Assembly (NCBI RefSeq): GCF_000346465.2
Contig: NC_034009.1
Location: 36,587,557 to 36,651,556, forward strand
Source of the DNA: Prunus persica
Taxonomy: Eukaryota > Streptophyta > Magnoliopsida > Rosales > Rosaceae
Direction: 5' to 3'
DNA: 64,000 nucleotides
The notes under the pieces are model-generated. The model was not told where the DNA came from. It searched no databases and saw only the letters and a program-made list of their open reading frames with translations. Of the stretch, positions 13,190-27,796 are shown one piece after another; positions within the stretch are counted from its first letter, which is position 1; the number at the start of each line of letters is the position of its first letter. A program made the position numbers and the translations under genes.

Positions 13190-15240
13190 TTCTTGCCGCC
13201 TCCATGTAACGAGGCGTTTCATCCTCCAATCGGCACGTGATAGTCCCTTTTTCTTTTAAAAATTACATTATTTAAATTGTCAAAATAAAAATGAGATGGA
13301 CCAAAATGAAAATTGAGTCAAACTACTAGAACAAAAATATATAATATGACTGTTTTTTGCCTCGATGTCCTTTCATCATATACGTAATCTATAAGACGAA
13401 AATTAATAAGGGATCTTCTAATTTATCCAAATTCATATTAGCCAGCTGAATTTTGCGCAACCAATTTAGCATTTTTAACTCTATGTTGTCAAGCATAACA
13501 TAAATTTGTAACAACTTCATAGTATGTTGGGAAAAAAAAAAGTTGGTAATATTGTTTGTTTTAAATTACTTTAATACACGGGAAGAGAGATCAAATTCAA
13601 ATAAAGAGGACGAGCACACTATTTTAACCAACTGACTTAACTCATGTAACGTTTTAGAACAATTTCAATCAATGTTTCAAATGTTAATATGGGATGAAAA
13701 CTAAAGTGTACTTTGTAAGGTAGATTTTTCAAATGGCAAAAAGTTGTAGAAAGAAAACATGCATGCTGCTGCTGAAATATAAAACTCTGAGAGACAAATA
13801 TATGCTCACATAAAATAAAATTTATTTAATAATAGAAGAAGACATAAATCATTGATATCTACAGACGGACGGCTGACCGCCGAGACGATTGGAGAATAAC
13901 AGAGACACCACCTAATATTTGGATCCCGCATTTCTTTTTTCTTTTTTTTTCTTGAAATAAACCAAATTATATGTTCCACCTTAATTCCTAAACACTAAAT
14001 TATGATGGGCATATTGATTTATATTTATATATTCACCGCATGGTGTTCAAAATTCAAAAGGCACGGCAAACAAAAGGCGTTCGTTTAAACCAATTTGATA
14101 AATTCGATAAACGTTTTTTCTTGGAGCTTCCTCCCAATTGAATCGTCTCTGTCTTCTCATTTGAGTTGAGCATCCTCCACATCACATGCACGTCATCGTA
14201 CTCACAACTCCTTATATCATTTTGTAGCTTTGGTAGCCCTGTTCACATTAATCTCAAATCTTCATCAAACATAATCATACTTAAATAATAATCACATGTT
14301 AATATATAATTACGTATATTTTTTTTATATAAATAAATGCAATAAATTGCATCTAGTTACGTAAAAGTTAATTTAATGAAGCATGCATGTTTTGTGTTCT
14401 AATCTCTCATTTCCTAATATCATATATGTCAAAAGAAGAAAAAAAAAAACATCAAATGACTTACCTGATTTGCGAATGCCAAGGCGGGTAGTGACCCGGC
14501 TACAAAATTTTTGAACCGGATACTTCATCTTTCGCGACCACCACTCCATTGGGATTGAACGAATCCAAATTAGGATCACAATATCTGCTTTAAAGAATTT
14601 AAATTTAAATTTGGAACCAAAATAAGATAATTTATAGAAATTAAGATGACGATGATATGATAATTGCAACTAATTAACTCACTCTTTTGTCTTATGTGGA
14701 CCTCTCTCCTCTCGGAGAGAAGCTTCTTATAATCTTCTATGGATGTCCCCTATCAACGATTTTCTGATTGCCTTCCTCAAACTGAATTAACTTCTTCTTT
14801 TTTTGACTTTCGCCTAACTCGAAAAAATTATGATGCGATTATGTATTCTCATATTCTATCATTTGCCAGACGTCGGTTTACAGTTTGGGCTATGTCCATA
14901 TTCAACGCCTTTTACTTTGGAGTGTATTTCTGTAACTCACTACCTTAACTTAAGGTGTATTGTGCCATCTGTATTATAATAAATTAATTTATTTTTATAA
15001 AAAATAACAAATATTTAACATTGAAAAATAAGTTATGAAGAATATTTATTGTCAGTTTTGATTTGATCGGTTGATGTTGTGTTTTTTCATGTTCAAGGAT
15101 TTCAATCGTCACTCTTATAGTATGCCGGTGTCTTAGTCGCACCACTACTCCATGCCCTCCACCATCGTCTCTGTTAACATTAAACCCATTTTCTTATCCA
15201 AAAAAAAAAAACATTAAACTCATTTAGCCTCTCTTAATTT
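13190..15240. other. Intergenic, no gene seen (2 kb)
   Basis: AT-rich sequence upstream of RPS29. The open frames near 14373-14669 and 14739-14948 show no family features and I do not regard them as genes. Confidence 0.5.
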
Positions 15241-15243
15241 TAA

Positions 15244-16136
15244 GAACATTCACAGTGGAGGGTGTATTTTTGGGGGTGTAAAGCCACATTTACATCCCCT
15301 TTACACCTTAGGGGGATGTAAATGTGGTTTTTACTAGGGGTGGACACTCAAACTGGTGAACCGAAAATTCGAGCCGAACCGTACTGAACCAAACCGGAAA
15401 AAAATCGAGTTGACTAAAAAGTCAACAACCGGTCAAAAATAGAACCGGACCGATTTCGGATTCAGTTCCATGTCTTCAAAAATCGAACCGGACCGAACCG
15501 AACCGGTCAAATTAAAAAAAATATTTTTTTAATATATATTTATATTTAATGCTATATTTTTGATTTCACTAAAAAAAATCTAATATTTATCCAAGTTCAA
15601 TGTTAAAATATCTCTCTTTTCTAACTTTAATATTTATTTTTTATATGAAATTGAATAATTTGTTAATTTTCAAGTAAAAAAATAATATTTCAATTGAGAA
15701 TTGTATTAAAAAATAATTTTAAAAAATAATTTTTATAATCCAGTTCAAAATCGAACCGGAACCGAACCGGACAGTTTTTGAAATTTTTTTATTAAAACCG
15801 AACCAAACCAAATCGGATGAATAGTACAGAATCGGTTCTAATTTGAGGCAAAAATCAGTCCAAGCCAAACCGTGTCCACCCTTAGTTTTTACTCAAACAT
15901 GCAAGATGTAAATTTAAAAATGTATAATTGATTTTGCACACTTTTGTCCACATTTTCTCATGTAGGTCTCACCTGCAAGGGATGTAAAAAATGATGTATA
16001 TCTGCATCTAAATTTGCATCTCACGGTTGTGATACAAGTTTACAATCATTTACACCTCCCCATTGCAGGTGATTTCGATCACAAATGGTGTATATTTAAC
16101 ATACACCTCATTATACAACCCCCACTGAAGATGTTC
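15244..16136. mobile_element. PIF/Harbinger (Tourist)-type MITE, interrupted
   Basis: Imperfect terminal inverted repeats of about 30 bp. The left end reads GAACATTCACAGTGGAGGGT; the right end read in reverse is GAACATCTTCAGTGGGGGTT. It is flanked by the 3-bp direct repeat TAA (15241-15243 and 16137-16139), the target size of this superfamily. No coding sequence. Without the nested hAT element and its target copy, it would be about 335 bp. Confidence 0.8.
15335..15884. mobile_element. hAT-type MITE nested in the Harbinger MITE
   Basis: 550-bp non-coding element with terminal repeats TAGGGGTGGACAC (left) and GTGTCCACCCTTA (right). It is flanked by a perfect 8-bp direct repeat GTTTTTAC at 15327-15334 and 15885-15892. 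TIR sequence and 8-bp target size fit hAT. The interior is rich in AACCGAACCG-type runs near both ends, which pair with each other. Confidence 0.92.
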
Positions 16137-16139
16137 TAA

Positions 16140-16890
16140 CATTAAACCAATTTAGCCTATCTTAACGTTAAACCCAACCGCTAATCACCCTCATGAGGTT
16201 TTGGTTTTTGTTGGGACTCACATAATTGAGCTCTTGATCATTTTTAAGTCCAATAGGAAAAACTATATTTTTCAGTATCCATGGTGTAAAAATGCTTTAA
16301 TAATAGTAGTGAGTGAGCATACACATTGGATTATAATCGTTTGTGTCACATTTGTACAACACAATTTCAATATTTTATTTTATTTAATGAGTTACCTGCA
16401 TAAAACTTCCAAAGTTCAATTTATATTTCAAGTGGGTACTCGATTTTGTAAGAACATAATTGTGCATTAAGTCCACTCCTTTATACTCAAGTTTGAATCT
16501 TCGAATTCTCCCATTTAAATTATATAAAGTTTAATAAATTAATCAAATTTATATACGTTATCTATATTTATAAAGTTCATTGAGTAAATATTAAGCAAAA
16601 AAAGAATAAGAAAAAGCATCCGTTGGTTTTGGAAATGTTTTTATTTGTCTGCTGACACATCGTCCGTTAATTTTTCGCGGAATAAATAAAAAGTTACAGG
16701 AAACCTCAACATCTTCCGATAGCTTCTTCCGCCTTGATAAACAAAGTCCGTTTGAACATCGAGCGTAACAAAATAAGACCAAACAATACAAAATGAAATA
16801 ATAATAAAAGATATCGCTGGTTGCTCTGCTAGGGCAACCTGGGTGTTGTTGATCGTCGCGCGAATAATAACAGAAAAAAGGAGAGGTCAA
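16140..16890. other. Intergenic, CK2 alpha promoter region
   Basis: Upstream DNA of the CK2 alpha gene, with nothing else recognised. An open frame on the minus strand at 16591-16902 overlaps the CK2 start and has no family features. Confidence 0.5.
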
Positions 16891-16900
16891 CCGGATAGCC

Positions 16901-20243
<3,343 letters not shown>

Positions 20244-20726
20244 CAGTAGACTCCCACAGAATCCTTTGGTAAACAAGCTTGTATCCCCTTTTTCTTTGGC
20301 TGTAGCCTGTGTATGATCACAAACAAAAAAAATATTTACCTAGCTTAGGCTGTTCATTGCATCCATTTGTTATGATATATATATTTTTTTAACTGCTGGT
20401 ATTCTTTCTTCTCTCCCCCGATTGCGTACTTGTAATTTTTACTAATTTCAATTCAGCAATTAATCAGAATGCAATGCAACAGTATTTCATTTGTCTCGAA
20501 TTCTTTTTGCTTTGTTTTGCGTATTTTAGGTTCTGGATTATGCTGATCTGTATTCAAGTTTCAAATACAATCTTCGATTTAACAAACGTGCACATTTATT
20601 ACATATTCGAGAAAAGCTTTAGCTAATTAAAATCCCAGAGTCTAGGAAGGACTATGCAGAAGAAGATTCGAGAGATGAAGCTTCAAACAATTTTCTACAG
20701 GTCCTTCTCACTTGGGATTGTTTTTC

Positions 20727-21211
20727 TCATTTCTGAAGGCGAGGAAAACATGTATAAACATCAGATTTGGGATGTTTTGCTTCTGCATGCTCCCTGCACT
20801 TCACCTCAGACGTGGTGCAAATAAAAACCTGCATGCACACCTTGCACTGCAATCATCAACCACCATCTTGTATCAGAAACAAAGCAAGTGCTCAAAGTAC
20901 CAGAAATTTTTATGCAAAGTAGCTTCATCTACAAGTTCATTCTCTTACGACAATCTCGCAGTCAAAAACAAAAAAAGGAGCTAGAAAGAGGACTACCTGT
21001 ATTGTCATTGATTTCTTGTTTGACTCAAGCTGGCTTCCTGCTCACCCAAAGATACAGAAATTAATCACCAACTTATAAGTTCCCCTGTTTACAAAAGTCT
21101 CTGTTTGGTGGCTTAGAACTTAGAATTTAGAGTACCTTTGGCAGCAGCTTTTTGCTTCTCCATGTTCCTCTGGCGAGCCATCTTGGACTTCTGACCGTTG
21201 CCTCCTCCCAT
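20727..21211 (-). CDS. Small At2g23090-like zinc-finger protein (ZNF706/SERF type)
   Basis: Three exons on the minus strand: 21211-21136, 21037-20997 and 20846-20727 (76, 41 and 120 nt), joining to 78 residues. The N-terminus MGGGNGQKSKMARERNMEKQ is the basic SERF/4F5-like head. The C-terminus carries CKVC, then a Cys followed by REHAEAKH (two His four residues apart), a C2H2-type metal site, and ends TCFPRLQK. This matches the conserved plant family of uncharacterized protein At2g23090, about 78 residues. Function is not established. The 3' end faces the CK2 alpha 3' end about 480 bp away, so the two genes converge. Confidence 0.93.
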
Positions 21212-21349
21212 TGCTTTTCCTTCTTCTCCGAGTACTTGCAGGACAGGTTTGCTACTAGTAGTTGACAGAAGAAGCACAAGGCTTTAAGAATGGCCAAGAA
21301 ATAGAGATGATGACGAGGTACATTATATAGATCACTTCTCATCAGTTAG

Positions 21350-22070
21350 GTATTGTTGGATCCAGGAAAGAAACCACACATATCCAAGGGCTACCAAGAA
21401 ACTTCCCCTTGAGCCTTGAGGCCAATGAGGGCAGCTATAGATTGAGACATAAACACACAAACCACAGACCACACCAATGTGAAACAAACTTTATATTTTT
21501 AATTTTCCACCAAGGTCTATAAGATGTTTCATTTAGATTGACCCAACCAAACCAATTAATGGATGCCACACATATTGGTATGCTCAGTAGTGATACTTGA
21601 ACAGCTGGAGCTCACAACAATTTGTGGTGCCGATATACTTGGTAGTAGATAGTGGTGGACCCATGCTACCCAATACGGTGAAGCATCCATCGGAGCGTGC
21701 ACAAGGCAATGCACACTACTCTTTTTCTTCAGTCAAGAGTCATAGTTAGGTGGTAGTTTGGAAGCTACAACAATAAATTCAAGGCCCAATTATGTTTTGG
21801 TCCCCTAGTTTTCTTTTGAATGATAGAAAAACGAGGATTTCAACTTAGAATTTTAAAAAAATATTTGATTGAGAATATCAGTAGATCAATAACTACTTGA
21901 TTTTGGTTATTGTAGTTGTAACAACATTTGACTCTGTAGTTTTAATTTTCACAATTTGTATGTTTTCGATTTTAGAATTCTTCAACTGTAACAACTTTTT
22001 ATTGTAAGACATTTCCTCACATTTTCACACAAATAAATTAATCCTAAATTGAATAGACAAGAAAAAAGGT
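21350..22070. other. Intergenic, no gene seen
   Basis: Upstream DNA of the At2g23090-like gene. Nothing recognised on either strand. Confidence 0.4.
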
Positions 22071-22080
22071 ACCAAAACAA

Positions 22081-22229
22081 GAGTCATTCTATAATTAGGG
22101 CCTTCTATATGGCTCTAGGTGAGGTCCTATCTCTTAACCCTTAGATCGGACTAACTAATTTGATCCAAGGATTAAGAGATAGGGCCTCAACTAATGGTCA
22201 TATATAAGACCCTAACTATAGAATTCTTG
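22081..22229. mobile_element. 149-bp foldback MITE, Mutator-like
   Basis: The two halves are inverted copies over about 60 bp, for example TCTATAATTAGGGCCTT on the left against TCTATAGTTAGGGTCTT read back from the right. It is flanked by the direct repeat ACCAAAACAA at 22071-22080 and 22230-22239. A 9-10 bp target size and long foldback arms suit a Mutator-like element. No coding sequence. Confidence 0.85.
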
Positions 22230-22239
22230 ACCAAAACAA

Positions 22240-23015
22240 TCAATCACCCATTTGTGGGTTTTTACACGAAATTATAAACTCCTCATGTGGACCTTCATAT
22301 TAGTCAAATAATTATTTTATTAAACTTAAGTGAAGTTACTATTCAGATGATTCATACGGCTAATATGAAAGTCCATATCAATGGATATATATTACACTCT
22401 CATCATAGAACAACTCGAATTTTTGCCTACTCGGTCTTATTTGGAGGCCCAAACTAGCTAGGCCCAATTTCGGAAGCCCAATAGAGTGACCTTGACAATA
22501 TGTCAACTGATTGGCTGATTCCTTGAGTCCCAAAAATAAAAGTTCCAAAAAGTGAAAAGGATCCCAAAAAGGAAACCGGATACGTTGAGTGGGTTCCCTC
22601 CAAGTGCAAAGTCCAAAGTCCACGAAGCTGACCAGGACGTCCCAAAATCAAAACCCGCAATGCACATGACTCCATCTACCGTCATTAAAACCTCAAACAC
22701 CAACCAATCAATCACCGCCGTCACCAAATTGCAAGGGACAGGATAAGAACGAAAAACGCTTCGCTAAAAAGACAAATTTGACCCAGAAAAGGTCGAGCAG
22801 CTTCACAATCACTGTAAAATAATGCATGCACAATTTGACCTTAACCAATACGGTGACGAAACGTGTCCATCGGAAAAAGTGACGCCAGGGCAAAGCAAAA
22901 AGAGCATAATTAAAACATCAGAATATGCTTCGCTCTGCTCTGCAAATATCCCTTTCTCTTTGCTCACCTATGATTATTTTAATTTTAATTAATTTATTTA
23001 CATAATCTCTCTTTT
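22240..23015. other. Upstream region of the ACBP3-like gene
   Basis: Several open frames overlap at 22378-22746 on both strands, but none has recognisable features. A TATA-like CTATAAACT sits at 23020-23028, about 100 bp before the ACBP3-like start codon. Confidence 0.4.
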
Positions 23016-23120
23016 TTCCTCTATAAACTATTCAAACTCATCGCCATCGCTCTTTAATTTTATTTGGCTTTCGTTCTCCAATTCGTTTGTTCGAAGCGTT
23101 TTGGAGTTTTAGTCATCAAT

Positions 23121-23969
23121 ATGGAGCTAGTACAGGACCTGTTTTTGACGGCGTCTTTCGCGCTGATTCTCTCTTTCCTGGTTGCGAAGCTCGTTGCCAT
23201 GGCGGTGGCTGGCCGTCAATCGGAAGCGGAGTTCAGAGAGTGTGAGAATGCCGGTGGAGGTGTTGTTTTGGAGGAGGTGAGTTTCGAAGAGAGGAGACTG
23301 AAAGTGGAAAAGGCTTTTCACGGCCAGAGGAGGGTTGAGTTCGTCGGAGAAGTAAAGGAGGTCGATCAATTTCAATTCGAAGACAAACCGGTTCATCGAG
23401 TTGAGGAAATTGAAGAAACACTGCAGCATCATGAAGAAGGTCGTGAATTGACGGAGAAGGTGTTGGAGGAAGAAGGTTTGGGAGGAGAAGAGTCGGTGGC
23501 CGTCGGATTGCCGGAGAATCCATCGTACGGCGAGGAGAAGGTGTCGGTTGAGAAAGCGAGAGACTTCGATCATCAAAACTTGGAGAACAGAGAAGTTGAA
23601 GAAATTGGGGCGGAATCAGCAACGAACGACGTCGTTACTGCACAATCTGAGGAGCTTAGTGCTGTGGCTTTCGATGAAGCAAAGGGAAAGAGCGAAGCGA
23701 ATGAGATTAAACTGAAAGCTACCGACTTTGATCGTGAACGTGGCCACGAGGCTCAGCAAAGCTCGGAGAAGAGAGGAGTTGAAGAAATTGGCGCTGAATC
23801 AGCAACAAACGATGTCGTTTCTGCACAACCTGAGGAAGTTAGGGCTGAGGCACACGTGGCCAGTGAGGTTAAATTCAACAATTATAGTGATGAGGATGAT
23901 TGGGAAGGGATTGAGAAGAGTGAGTTGGATGATGATTTTACTGCTGCTGTGAAATTTGAAGGACGATGA
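23121..23969 (+). CDS. ACBP3-like protein without acyl-CoA-binding domain (282 aa)
   Basis: Acyl-CoA-binding protein 3 family, normally an extracellular/endomembrane carrier of acyl-CoA with a C-terminal ACB domain. I chose the Met at 23121 because the family begins with a short head and a signal-anchor helix, here ELVQDLFLTASFALILSF. An open frame also runs 57 bp further upstream. After the helix comes a long acidic Glu/Val-rich region. It contains a diverged direct repeat, EEIGAESATNDVVTAQSEE and EEIGAESATNDVVSAQPEE. The family motif DDWEGIEKSELDDDF (DDWEGIERSEL in relatives) then leads straight to where the ACB domain should begin, but the frame stops at EGR. The next codons in another frame still resemble the family (next entry). 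The transcript may still be made, but the protein cannot bind acyl-CoA in the usual way. Probably a decaying gene. Confidence 0.65.
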   Translation: MELVQDLFLTASFALILSFLVAKLVAMAVAGRQSEAEFRECENAGGGVVLEEVSFEERRLKVEKAFHGQRRVEFVGEVKEVDQFQFEDKPVHRVEEIEETLQHHEEGRELTEKVLEEEGLGGEESVAVGLPENPSYGEEKVSVEKARDFDHQNLENREVEEIGAESATNDVVTAQSEELSAVAFDEAKGKSEANEIKLKATDFDRERGHEAQQSSEKRGVEEIGAESATNDVVSAQPEEVRAEAHVASEVKFNNYSDEDDWEGIEKSELDDDFTAAVKFEGR

Positions 23970-24060
23970 TCGCTTGGCAAATATTGGCGGTCGCGGTGTG
24001 CAGGTGGAGCTATATTGAATTTCGAAGGGGGCATTTGAACCTCAGCCTACGGCTCTCAAC
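23964..24060 (+). pseudogene. Frameshifted remnant of the ACBP3 ACB-domain entry
   Basis: Read one base off the upstream frame, the DNA gives DDDRLANIGGRGVQVELY, then a stop, then ISKGAFEPQPTALN. Family members have a similar run (a D-RL---G---V--ELYGLHK stretch followed by an EPQPMAL-like stretch). A one- or two-base indel and a small deletion after ELY would explain the break. No sign of the following ARAKWNAW segment was found downstream. Confidence 0.6.
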
Positions 24061-25848
24061 TCTTCTTCAGATTTGTGCCAAGTGGTACTAGACTTCCTGT
24101 TATTTTTCTCTGTTGATATAATTAGTTTGTGTAGCTATGCATATCTTTATGCTTGCTTTACTGGTGTCTCAATTCTAATATGGTGGAGATACAAAATGGT
24201 GAAATCAGAAAATGGTAATTTGAACCTAGATATCTTACACCTTACCATGAAAATATAAATGTAAATTGCTAGATTGGGGATTGAGAAAAACAAGAGTAAA
24301 ATGTCAGGCATAAATCAATTGCATTATACTTGAACTATGGGAATTATTAGTTTGCCCAAAAGGTGTAAATTGAACTATGGGAACAATTGTTGTTAGAGAT
24401 AAGATATTACAGAGAAATATGAGGTTTCATGTAAAGTTAGATTAGAAACAGAGGGCCTATTAATGTCGTTGTTGCTTCTTCTTGTATACGTCGGCAATGT
24501 GCATGACAAAAGCTATAATCACATTAGCAACATACATTTTAATGATCTGCAATGTTTTTCAGAAACTTTGTGTTCTGTTTTACCTTCTTGATAGATAATC
24601 AGTTGAACTAGAATGAGAAAAAGTAACCAAATGCAGCAAATGATAGATTCAAATGTTTCATGGGATTGGATTGTTACAATTCCAACTAGTTTACAGTTTG
24701 CCATATGCTTTAAAATGGTCCTGCTCATTGCTTTTAGTTATCTTTATGACTTATCCCTTGTCTTGATTTTCTTATCTTGTATTCTCCCTAGGTTTTCATA
24801 AATCATGCCTCTCCACATCAATGTTTTTTTTAGCATATGAAAAGTATAGAATGCAACATCTGAGCTTTAGTTACTTAGCATTACATTGAAAGAGTCTTCA
24901 GTCTCCACCCTACGTCCACCCTTGACAGATCGCATATAACTTGGTTTAGTGTAAAAATTTCAGGCCACTTGATGACATCGTTGGTCTATATCTTGACCTT
25001 TCTAACCTCAGGTGCTATTATCCTGGGTTTGATTAAATCTTCCAAAAAAGAGAAAAAAAAAAAGAGAAGAAGAATAAGTCAATTTTATTCAGAAAAGAAA
25101 CAAAAAGACAGAACAAAATCAGAGGTTATGTTCTTAGGAGATCAGAACAACAGTGTGTCTTATACAACTAAATGGTAATGCTGTTCTGAAATTTGTACAT
25201 GAATGAAAGAAAAACCTTTTCCTGGGTAAAGGAAAATCAGTTGGCTTCGAAGGATACCCCTCTTCTTCACAAAATCTCTGTTATTTCTTTCCCTCTTATG
25301 TCTGTTGTGCATGTATGCGTGCATAGATAGATGTGATTTATCTTTTGTTTCTTGGCAATGTCATTTGGTTGTTGTTAAAGTTAAATTATTCACATATAGT
25401 TTTACAATGTTTTTTGGTTGTATTTTCTCTGCAATTTTTCCTTAATATATTAGGTTTCTAATCGTTGAATTTTCTCATTGACCCTGGCATTACATGAGTT
25501 GTCATAGGAGTTGTCGTAGTTATTGTCATAGGAGTTGTCATAGTTATTGTTGGGCACACAATTGGTGGCATGTATAGAATATTTGTCGTTCTGTCCTATC
25601 TCTGTGCTTAAGATAAACAGCACACCTGTACCAAGCTAAGTGTATCAGAAGAAGTAACTTCAATACTACTGATGCAAAGGGCAAATACTTTGATTTATTT
25701 CATAACAGAGTTACAGCATGGAAAATTAAAGAGCTACAGAACAGAAGTAGAGAGGTTTTATTTGTTTTTTTTTTCTTTCTTGTCCTCTAAGGCATTGCTG
25801 GAAAAGAGTTATCTGATTTTAGTAAAATCAGTGAAGATTTTCATGGAC
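24061..25848. other. Intergenic, no gene seen
   Basis: Includes a short imperfect tandem repeat at about 25497-25550 (GAGTTGTCATAG / GAGTTGTCGTAGTTATTGT) and an A-rich run near 25050. Open frames here have no family resemblance. Confidence 0.45.
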
Positions 25849-26301
25849 CTAATTCATCCTCTCATCGTGACCATATCCTCCACCACCCCCACCTACCCCA
25901 CCACCACCATAACCTGGGCCTGTGCCCGAGCCTCCACCAAACCCACCACCTCCTCCAACACCATTACCAAATCCGCCACCATTGCCACCATTACCACCAT
26001 GCCCAACACCACTTCCAAAGCCACCACTGCCATCACCATAGCCTCCACCTTTACCGCCACCATTGCCTGTACCACTCCCACCACCACCAAAACCATAACC
26101 AGGCCCTGCCCCGTAACCATCAGCTGTCAGCCCTTGATAAGTTGCCTCTTCACCGTGCCAATTCTTTAACCCATTGTCCAAATCAAGTCTCTTGTCTCTG
26201 AGATCTATCAGAGACCTCCCTTCTCTGGTGGCTTGAACAGATACATAACTGAAAAGCCCCATAGCAATGAGACTCCATGAAACTACATTACTCCTTGCCA
26301 T
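25849..26301 (-). CDS. Glycine-rich secreted protein, cell-wall type (150 aa)
   Basis: Single-exon frame. I start at the Met at 26301 because MARSNVVSWSLIAMGLFSYV and the following SVQA form a normal signal peptide with a cleavage site. The in-frame Met seven codons earlier would only add a charged stub. After the signal come ~40 residues with the charged stretch GRSLIDLRDKRLDLDNGL and a NWHGEEATY segment. About 90 residues of GGG/GFGGG/GYG repeats follow, ending GGYGHDERMN. This is the build of plant glycine-rich wall or defence-induced proteins. The opposite strand is also open over the Gly-rich part and would read as a Thr/Pro/Ile-rich shadow. Confidence 0.85.
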   Translation of the reverse strand: MARSNVVSWSLIAMGLFSYVSVQATREGRSLIDLRDKRLDLDNGLKNWHGEEATYQGLTADGYGAGPGYGFGGGGSGTGNGGGKGGGYGDGSGGFGSGVGHGGNGGNGGGFGNGVGGGGGFGGGSGTGPGYGGGGVGGGGGGYGHDERMN

Positions 26302-26368
26302 GACTTCTCCTTCAGATTGCAACTTTACCTTAAAAAAGAGATGAGATATTAGGTCAGTATTATAACAA

Positions 26369-26371
<3 letters not shown>

Positions 26372-26410
<39 letters not shown>
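26372..26410. repeat. (GA)n microsatellite upstream of the glycine-rich gene
   Basis: About 19 GA units, 70 bp upstream of the chosen start codon. GA tracts in leaders can bind BPC/GAGA factors; here that is only a possibility. Confidence 0.95.
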
Positions 26411-26411
<1 letters not shown>

Positions 26412-26479
26412 ACTATGTTCTGTGACGTCTTTTAGTTTTCCTCTTTACCAGTTCTGAAGGGACTTTGAAGATCACTGTG

Positions 26480-26482
<3 letters not shown>

Positions 26483-26521
<39 letters not shown>
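26483..26521. repeat. Second (GA)n microsatellite
   Basis: About 19 GA units, separated from the first tract by 72 bp. Confidence 0.95.
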
Positions 26522-26523
<2 letters not shown>

Positions 26524-26529
26524 TAGCTT

Positions 26530-27350
26530 AAAATCGTGGCACAAAAATGAGAGGCAGGGGTTCTGTAGCGGGGGTCCTTAGATTTATAAGGTTGTTCTTG
26601 TTTCATAGGGTATGGGTTTCTAAGAGGTGCGCAGCAGATTGGCGGGGAAGGTAGCTTGCAAGGTTGGTGTGATTACATGAATCGTGCCAGTGAGTCTGGT
26701 GTTGAGGGCGATTTGCATGACCACAAGGGTGCAAAGTTGCTGCATCACCTTCGCTTGCACATTTATTGGGCTTAGTTTGCAATGGGCTCTTAGCCATTCA
26801 ATTTCTTTCCTAGAGTTCCCAAAACCAACCAACGGAACAAAGGCTTGGGATTTCATGTTCAATAACCAGGAAAGAAGGGGTAGAAGGCTAAGGACAGAGA
26901 GAGAAAATGGGCCGGAGATTAAGATATGATAGAATTAGATACTGTTGTTAAAATAATAACTTGGCAATAAAAAATAAACAATGAGATTCAATTAGTTTCT
27001 TTCTAGAAAAAAAAAAAAAAGGGAAAAGTTTAGGTATACTCCTTGAATTTTTGCTCATATTTAACATTGAATTTTTAATATTTTCTGTTATTTGGAATTT
27101 AGCTGAGTTTGATGGTGTTGAGTGCAGAAATAGACAATAGAGAGAGAAAGAAAGAATAGATTAGCAGAGTAGATTAAAAGGAATCCAATCTGAATAATGT
27201 AGAACACCGCGGGAAACATAATTCACGGAGGAGGATTGCTGAATTTTTGTGATAAAAAATAGGATATGAGTGATGGCCGACAGTTCTGACTCTGAGGGTC
27301 GTATTGCGTTGAAAGTGAGGTATTAAATTCCTAAACCCCGTTAAAATGCA
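26530..27350. other. Intergenic, no gene accepted
   Basis: Two overlapping open frames on the minus strand at 26603-26862 look compositionally plausible but match no family I know and lack splice partners. Left unassigned. Confidence 0.35.
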
Positions 27351-27525
27351 AACTGACCAACCCTCTATTTCATGGGCCCTACCGGTTGGGAAACTATAGT
27401 TAGATGTCAAATCCAACGCGTAGGAGAAGTCAGCTTGTAAAAAACTACAAAAACCACCTCAAGCTGACTTGGCCTCCACATTAAATTTGACATCTCCTTG
27501 ACAGTTTGGGTTTCTAATACGGGCT

Positions 27526-27749
27526 TCTAAATTATAGAATAATACTGTATGACATTGATGATATTTCCACTAAAAATACGTTATATGTCAATTTTTTATA
27601 AATAAATCTGATTTTTTTACAAGCTGTATTTAAAAATAATTATTTACATTTAGAATAAATTTTTAGAAAGACAAAAAACCAAAGACGCCATAACCACCTC
27701 CCTCCCACCCCAACCCAACCCAATTTCCCCACTCCCACTGCTTGCCGCC

Positions 27750-27796
<47 letters not shown>

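Noticed and set aside
14739..14948. Small plus-strand open frame
   Set aside because: No homology or promoter support; adjacent DNA is repeat-rich.
22378..22746. Four overlapping open frames on both strands
   Set aside because: No recognisable motif, no splice partners, and mutual overlap suggests chance openness upstream of the ACBP3-like gene.
23127..23622. Two long open frames on the minus strand
   Set aside because: Antisense to the ACBP3-like coding sequence; no family features.
25672..26169. 165-codon Thr/Pro-rich open frame on the plus strand
   Set aside because: Shadow of the glycine-rich protein on the other strand, where signal peptide and composition make sense.
26603..26862. 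Two minus-strand open frames
   Set aside because: Different frames over the same DNA, neither with a known family; too weak to call a gene.
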